A DNA stretch of 20,552 bases from Nemertoderma westbladi (Eukaryota; Xenacoelomorpha; Nemertodermatida; Nemertodermatidae). Under the pieces are notes generated by a model. That model saw only the letters and a list, made by a program, of their open reading frames with translations. It did not search any database and was not told where the DNA came from. The stretch covers positions 1-20,552 of the forward strand of contig JAUCBJ010003833.1 of assembly GCA_032718475.1 (NCBI GenBank), read 5' to 3'. Shown here one piece after another: positions 17,269-20,552 of the stretch; position 1 is the first letter of the stretch; each line of letters opens with the position of its first letter. Made by a program: the position numbers and the translations under genes.

Positions 17269-17708
17269 CAACTAGAAAAGCCAGCAAGCTGGCTGTAAGG
17301 AGACCGTCCATATAGACAAACGTAGTGTTAGTTGGGTCCCTCCTCATTCATTATCATCAACCTATAAAACATTTAAACGGCCCAGTGCTTACAATGATAT
17401 TCCCATAGGATTCACTGGGAAGAGCTATTCAGCTTACGGGGTAATACATCATACAAAATAACAGTTTATATTTGATTACTGTCTGGGTTAGAGTGAGATA
17501 GTAATACATTTGGCAAGTAATATACTTCTGTGCAGTTTGGGCTATCCATTCAATAAATAGTAGTAGCTTACTAGGCCCACATGAGTACCAGCAGCTGGTG
17601 TTTCTATCGTTGAATTGATGGCAATTTTCGTGTTTTCATTTTCACTCACTCAGGGTACTGGTTTGAGGGGCAGGTTCGTTTAAAGCCAGCTTGCTGGCTT
17701 TCTAGTTG
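17269..17708. mobile_element. 440-bp inverted-repeat element (MITE) nested in copia
   Basis: The left end (17269-17294) reads CAACTAGAAAAGCCAGC and continues to AAGCTGGCT. The right end (17684-17708) is its complement with one A fewer, so the inverted repeats are about 25 bp. The inner part, AGCCAGCAAGCTGGCT, is itself a palindrome around AA. The match may extend three bases outward (ATT/AAT). There is no coding frame, as usual for MITEs. The target duplication is unclear: TGATT stands on both sides, but with AAT intervening on the right. I cannot assign a superfamily. Confidence 0.8.
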
Positions 17709-17928
17709 AATTGATTCGCTACTGTCTGGCTGTCAGATGTTAAATCTTGATTAAAAATAATGAAATTAACCTGTTGTTATCGCCTACCTACCACCTCCTA
17801 CCAGTACTACAGAATGTAAATTTGAACTTCAATCATTTATAAATGATTACTGCATTACTGCCATACTACTGTGTGCTTACTCATTGTATTTACCGACGAA
17901 TTTATCGGCGTATCGAAGTTGAAGAATA

Positions 17929-18087
17929 ATGGCGACGAGTAGTGTGAATAGCAATAACGATAGTGCTTTGAAGTTCGAGAAATTGAATGGTTGTAATTAC
18001 CAAACGTGGAAGTGTGACATGGAAGTTAAAGGTTGGTGGGATTTTGTACAAGGTACGGCCATGAAAGACTGGCCGAGTTTGATTTAA
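17929..18087 (+). pseudogene. Copia gag N-terminal remnant
   Basis: ATG at 17929 opens a 52-residue frame to TAA 18085-18087. It contains KFEKLNGCNYQTWKCDMEV, the characteristic start of copia Gag proteins (L-N-G-x-N-Y-x-x-W). Gag normally runs several hundred residues and coats the RNA in virus-like particles. Here it is cut after about 45 residues, where the sequence jumps into reverse transcriptase, so an internal deletion of several kilobases runs from early gag to late pol. Confidence 0.85.
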
Positions 18088-18877
18088 ATATATTAAAGCG
18101 ATTCAACATGTCTGATTGCAAACCAGTGTCGACACCATTGGAAGCTGGTAATAAATTTGTTGCAATGTGTGCTGATGATGTAGCTGCGGATAAACAGTTA
18201 TATCAAACAGCCATTGGAAGCCTTACTTATGCAATGATAGCAACACGACCTGATATATCTGCTGCTGTAGTGAATCTCAGTATTTACATGGCGAATCCAA
18301 GCCAGAAGCATTGGATAGGTGTCTAGAGAGTGTTGAGATACCTGAAAGGGACGTTGGACTATGGTATTCTTTTTGAGAGTAAGAACAATGATTTTGAACT
18401 TAGTGGTTACAGTGATGCGGATTGGGCCGGTTACATGGATACTATGCGTTCTACATCTGGATATATATTTCAATTGAGTGGGAGTCCAATTTCTTGTATG
18501 TCTAAGCGACAAAATACAGTTAGCAAAATCATCGACAGAAGCGAAATATATATCTCTTAGTTCTGGTGCCCAAGAAGCCATTTAGATTCGACGTCTACTG
18601 AAAGATTTGAATGAGAATCAAGACAACCCATATTATATGAAGACAACCAAGGAGCCATTGCATCTACAAAAATTCTAAGTATCATGGGAGAATGAATCAT
18701 ATAGACATATGTCATCATTTTATTCGGGAAACTACTAATAATGGTCAAATTAATGTTGTCTACTGTCCTACGAATGATATGGTTGCCGATATTCACACAA
18801 AGGGACTTCCAGCGCAAAAGTTCATTCACTAAATGTTCATTCGTAAATTACTTGGAGTTTGTTCTATCCATCAGTAA
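18069..18877 (+). pseudogene. Copia pol remnant: reverse transcriptase end and RNase H
   Basis: It starts near ILKRFNMSDCKPVSTPLE, the conserved C-terminal stretch of copia reverse transcriptase. QLYQTAIGSLTYAMIATRPD and RVLRYLKGT follow. The RNase H domain shows YSDADWAGYMDT, STSGYIF, then STEAKYISLS, YEDNQGAIA, MNHIDICHHFIRE, VYCPTNDMVADIHTKGLP and KLLGVCSI. Breaks are TAG at 18324-18326, a frameshift near 18520-18530, TAG at about 18583 where Trp is usual, another frameshift near 18615, and TAA at 18830-18832. The catalytic acids are still readable but no single frame covers the enzyme. The end of the pol homology lies about 75 bp before the 3' LTR. Confidence 0.92.
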
Positions 18878-18941
18878 CAAACATGTGTGGAGTTTATTTT
18901 TTAGACGTCGTGGAAGAAACCCTTTAGACTTATAACAGCTA

Positions 18942-18952
18942 TTAAGTGAGAG
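18942..18952 (+). promoter_or_regulatory. Copia polypurine tract
   Basis: TTAAGTGAGAG directly precedes the TG of the 3' LTR. Its purine part, AAGTGAGAG, is in the position of the plus-strand primer. Confidence 0.65.
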
Positions 18953-19208
18953 TGTTGAAATAATAGGTATATGGTGACGGTTTTTTATATAATAACTGTA
19001 ATAAGTCAGTTCCCGAAAAGTATTACCTTACTGTATGACAGTATGACACTTACTCTATTAGTCATACCGGTACCGCAGTGCAGTATTGTAGTGTGTTGTG
19101 TGTTGTGTGTCAGTAATTGTTATGTACTGTTGTACTGCCTATTACCTACTGAAAGAAATGATTTATTATATAACTTCTTTGTTATATGTATCTAACTAAA
19201 TTTTATCA
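18953..19208 (+). repeat. Copia 3' LTR
   Basis: 256 bp, TGTTGAAATAATA to ATTTTATCA. It is 15 bp longer than the 5' LTR, partly from an extra TTGTGTG copy and a short insertion near 19040. The terminal dinucleotides are intact. Confidence 0.93.
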
Positions 19209-19212
19209 AAAA

Positions 19213-19357
19213 TTACATCATTGCTTGCAATGGTCACTTTTCAGTGTTAAAGACCATTGTTTATTTATGTAAACCTCCCTCGCTGCGCTAGCTCGGGACA
19301 AAATAATAATCCTCGGGTCAAACGCTGCAATGTGCTACTTTGCACACAATGATGTAA
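19213..19357. mobile_element. Small inverted-repeat element, ~140 bp
   Basis: The left end TTACATCATTG (19213-19223) and right end CAATGATGTAA (19347-19357) are perfect complements. The match continues loosely inward (CTTGCAATG against TGTGCAAAG). With TA as target duplication (19214-19215 and 19355-19356) it would fit a Tc1/mariner-type MITE. The middle holds CCTCCCTCGCTGCGCTAG. There is no coding frame. The copia element landed at its left edge. Confidence 0.5.
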
Positions 19358-20552
19358 ATAGTTATTTATTGTTCCTTGGGAGGAAAATATTATGTAATTA
19401 AATGTCGCAGAATGTCACCTGTATGTAACAACCCCCCCCCCTCTCCCCCACTTCCTAAATTATTTTGGAATCAGTGATTTTCAGGGCTTTATAATTAGAG
19501 AAAATCGCCATAACTAGACTATATTTCACAAATTCATTACATAAATAGTTGCCTAATACGATATTGCAGAACAAATGCTATATAAGACATCCTATAAAAT
19601 ATATAATATATATTTAGAGTATATGGGGACAAATGGAATGGAAAATATCTTTAAAACAGTATTTAGATTCCTCCCGGAGGTCTTTTACAAGTTGTATGAT
19701 ATTTCTAGCTATTATAGATTTAAATAATTATACTGTGTACACATCACACTTTATAATAAACTTAAATTGTGTAAAGCTGAAATTAAACTATAAAATAATG
19801 GGCTGAGATAGCCTAAACAGCTACAAACTGTAAATCAACAGTAAACAATGAACAACATGGTAGAAAGCTACACAGATAACACATGGTTTGGTATTTTACA
19901 ATCATATACACACATTACATGTATGTATTTCATTAGCCGAATGATGAAATCTGAGTAATGAAAGAATTATCTGACCGGAAGATTTAAGCCAAAACTCAAA
20001 AGACAAAATTTAAGCCAAATATATTCGGTCAGCAGATCTCTTAACCAAATCTCTTAAACGATGGACTACTGTGATCCTATGAGGGGCGTGAAATGTATGT
20101 GGCAAAGTCGTTAGTTTATGTATGATACATATTAGATAGGGGATCCCGATTTGTGTTCTACTATACAATTCTATATGAATAATTATATAGTTTTAGTTAA
20201 ACATTCAAGTTAAGCTTCTCAAGAAAAATACACTTCCGGAAAATTAGACATTTGTAGTCTCAACGGTAGGGGGCGTAAAGTAGCAAAAAAAACAGCAGAA
20301 TTACAAATTTGCGCCAATAGATTTGATAGAGTTGATAGAGTTGATGCTTGATAATATCTAGCTTTCATTTTAGTATGTGATACATCCAGAATTGGCAGCA
20401 ATAGTGTCTGGAACCTTTGGAATTAATGTGAAATGCCTAAAGAGGAAAACAGCAAATGCTCAGCAGTCACCTTTGGTGTATTGGGCTAGCCGTAATGTAT
20501 TGATGGGGTGAGGCACGACACATTCTGGTCCAACCCACTTGTAGTTTCTTAG
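19358..20552. other. Unassigned AT-rich DNA
   Basis: No convincing gene or element. A C10 run lies at 19432-19441. ATTTAAGCCAAA is repeated near 19982 and 20009. TAGAGTTGA repeats in tandem near 20325-20345. The open frame at 20219-20401 on the minus strand matches nothing I know. Confidence 0.6.

Larger units (their letters stand above)
16528..19213 (+). mobile_element. Ty1/copia retrotransposon with large internal deletion
   Basis: The element (16533-19208, 2676 bp) has two LTRs with TG...CA ends, a perfect 5-bp target duplication AAAAT (16528-16532 and 19209-19213), a primer-binding site right after the 5' LTR and a purine tract right before the 3' LTR. Inside, only the start of gag and the end of reverse transcriptase plus RNase H remain. 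Protease, integrase and most of reverse transcriptase are deleted. The leader is about 1.15 kb, swollen by a foreign 440-bp element. Stops and frameshifts break the rest, so it is inactive by itself but keeps the ends that mobilisation in trans would need. Confidence 0.93.

Noticed and set aside
16788-17929. Normal copia leader
   Set aside because: About 1.15 kb is far too long and includes a clear foreign inverted-repeat element.
1-20552. A novel multi-gene defence or biosynthetic system
   Set aside because: Coding content is one fibrinogen-domain exon plus transposon genes; no co-oriented gene set of unknown function is present.

Overview
This window looks like animal nuclear DNA, probably from a marine or aquatic invertebrate; a sponge, cnidarian or lophotrochozoan would all fit and I cannot choose between them. 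The reasons are an intron-style acceptor in front of a fibrinogen C-terminal domain exon, long AT-rich non-coding stretches, G/C homopolymers, and a mixed set of eukaryotic transposons. There is one host-type gene fragment. Almost all the rest is a nested deposit of mobile elements, many with readable ends and target-site duplications (TSDs).

Layout. 1-1660: no gene; diverged short repeats and a run of 21 G. 1680-2200: a 117-bp tandem duplication, a minus-strand TATA/CCAAT arrangement and a tRNA-derived sequence. 2493-3142: fibrinogen-like domain exon. 3270-4810: non-coding piggyBac-like element with TTAA ends and internal ~158-bp repeats. 4887-5180: 24 exact-length copies of a 12-bp repeat that read in frame into the Ty3/gypsy pol 3' half (5181-6575) and its 3' LTR (6646-6960). 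7066-7323: C-terminal scrap of a LINE. 7511-9522: 5'-truncated RTE-like LINE on the minus strand with an open reverse transcriptase frame and a ~16-bp TSD.

9553-14610: near-complete CR1/L2-type LINE with an intact ORF1, a 7-unit hairpin repeat between its ORFs, and an ORF2 broken by about three frameshifts. 14968-16343: second RTE-like copy, plus strand, closely similar to the first but with several disabling changes. 16528-19213: a Ty1/copia element with both LTRs, a 5-bp TSD and an internal tRNAiMet-type primer site. It has lost most of gag-pol and carries a 440-bp inverted-repeat element in its leader. 19213-19357: small inverted-repeat element. 19358-20552: nothing recognised.

The parts do not form one pathway. 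The elements are independent, and their junctions record an insertion history. I see no convincing new multi-gene system. The most unusual structures are the 12-bp array fused in frame to gypsy pol, the hairpin array between the two LINE ORFs, and the satellite-bearing piggyBac-like element.
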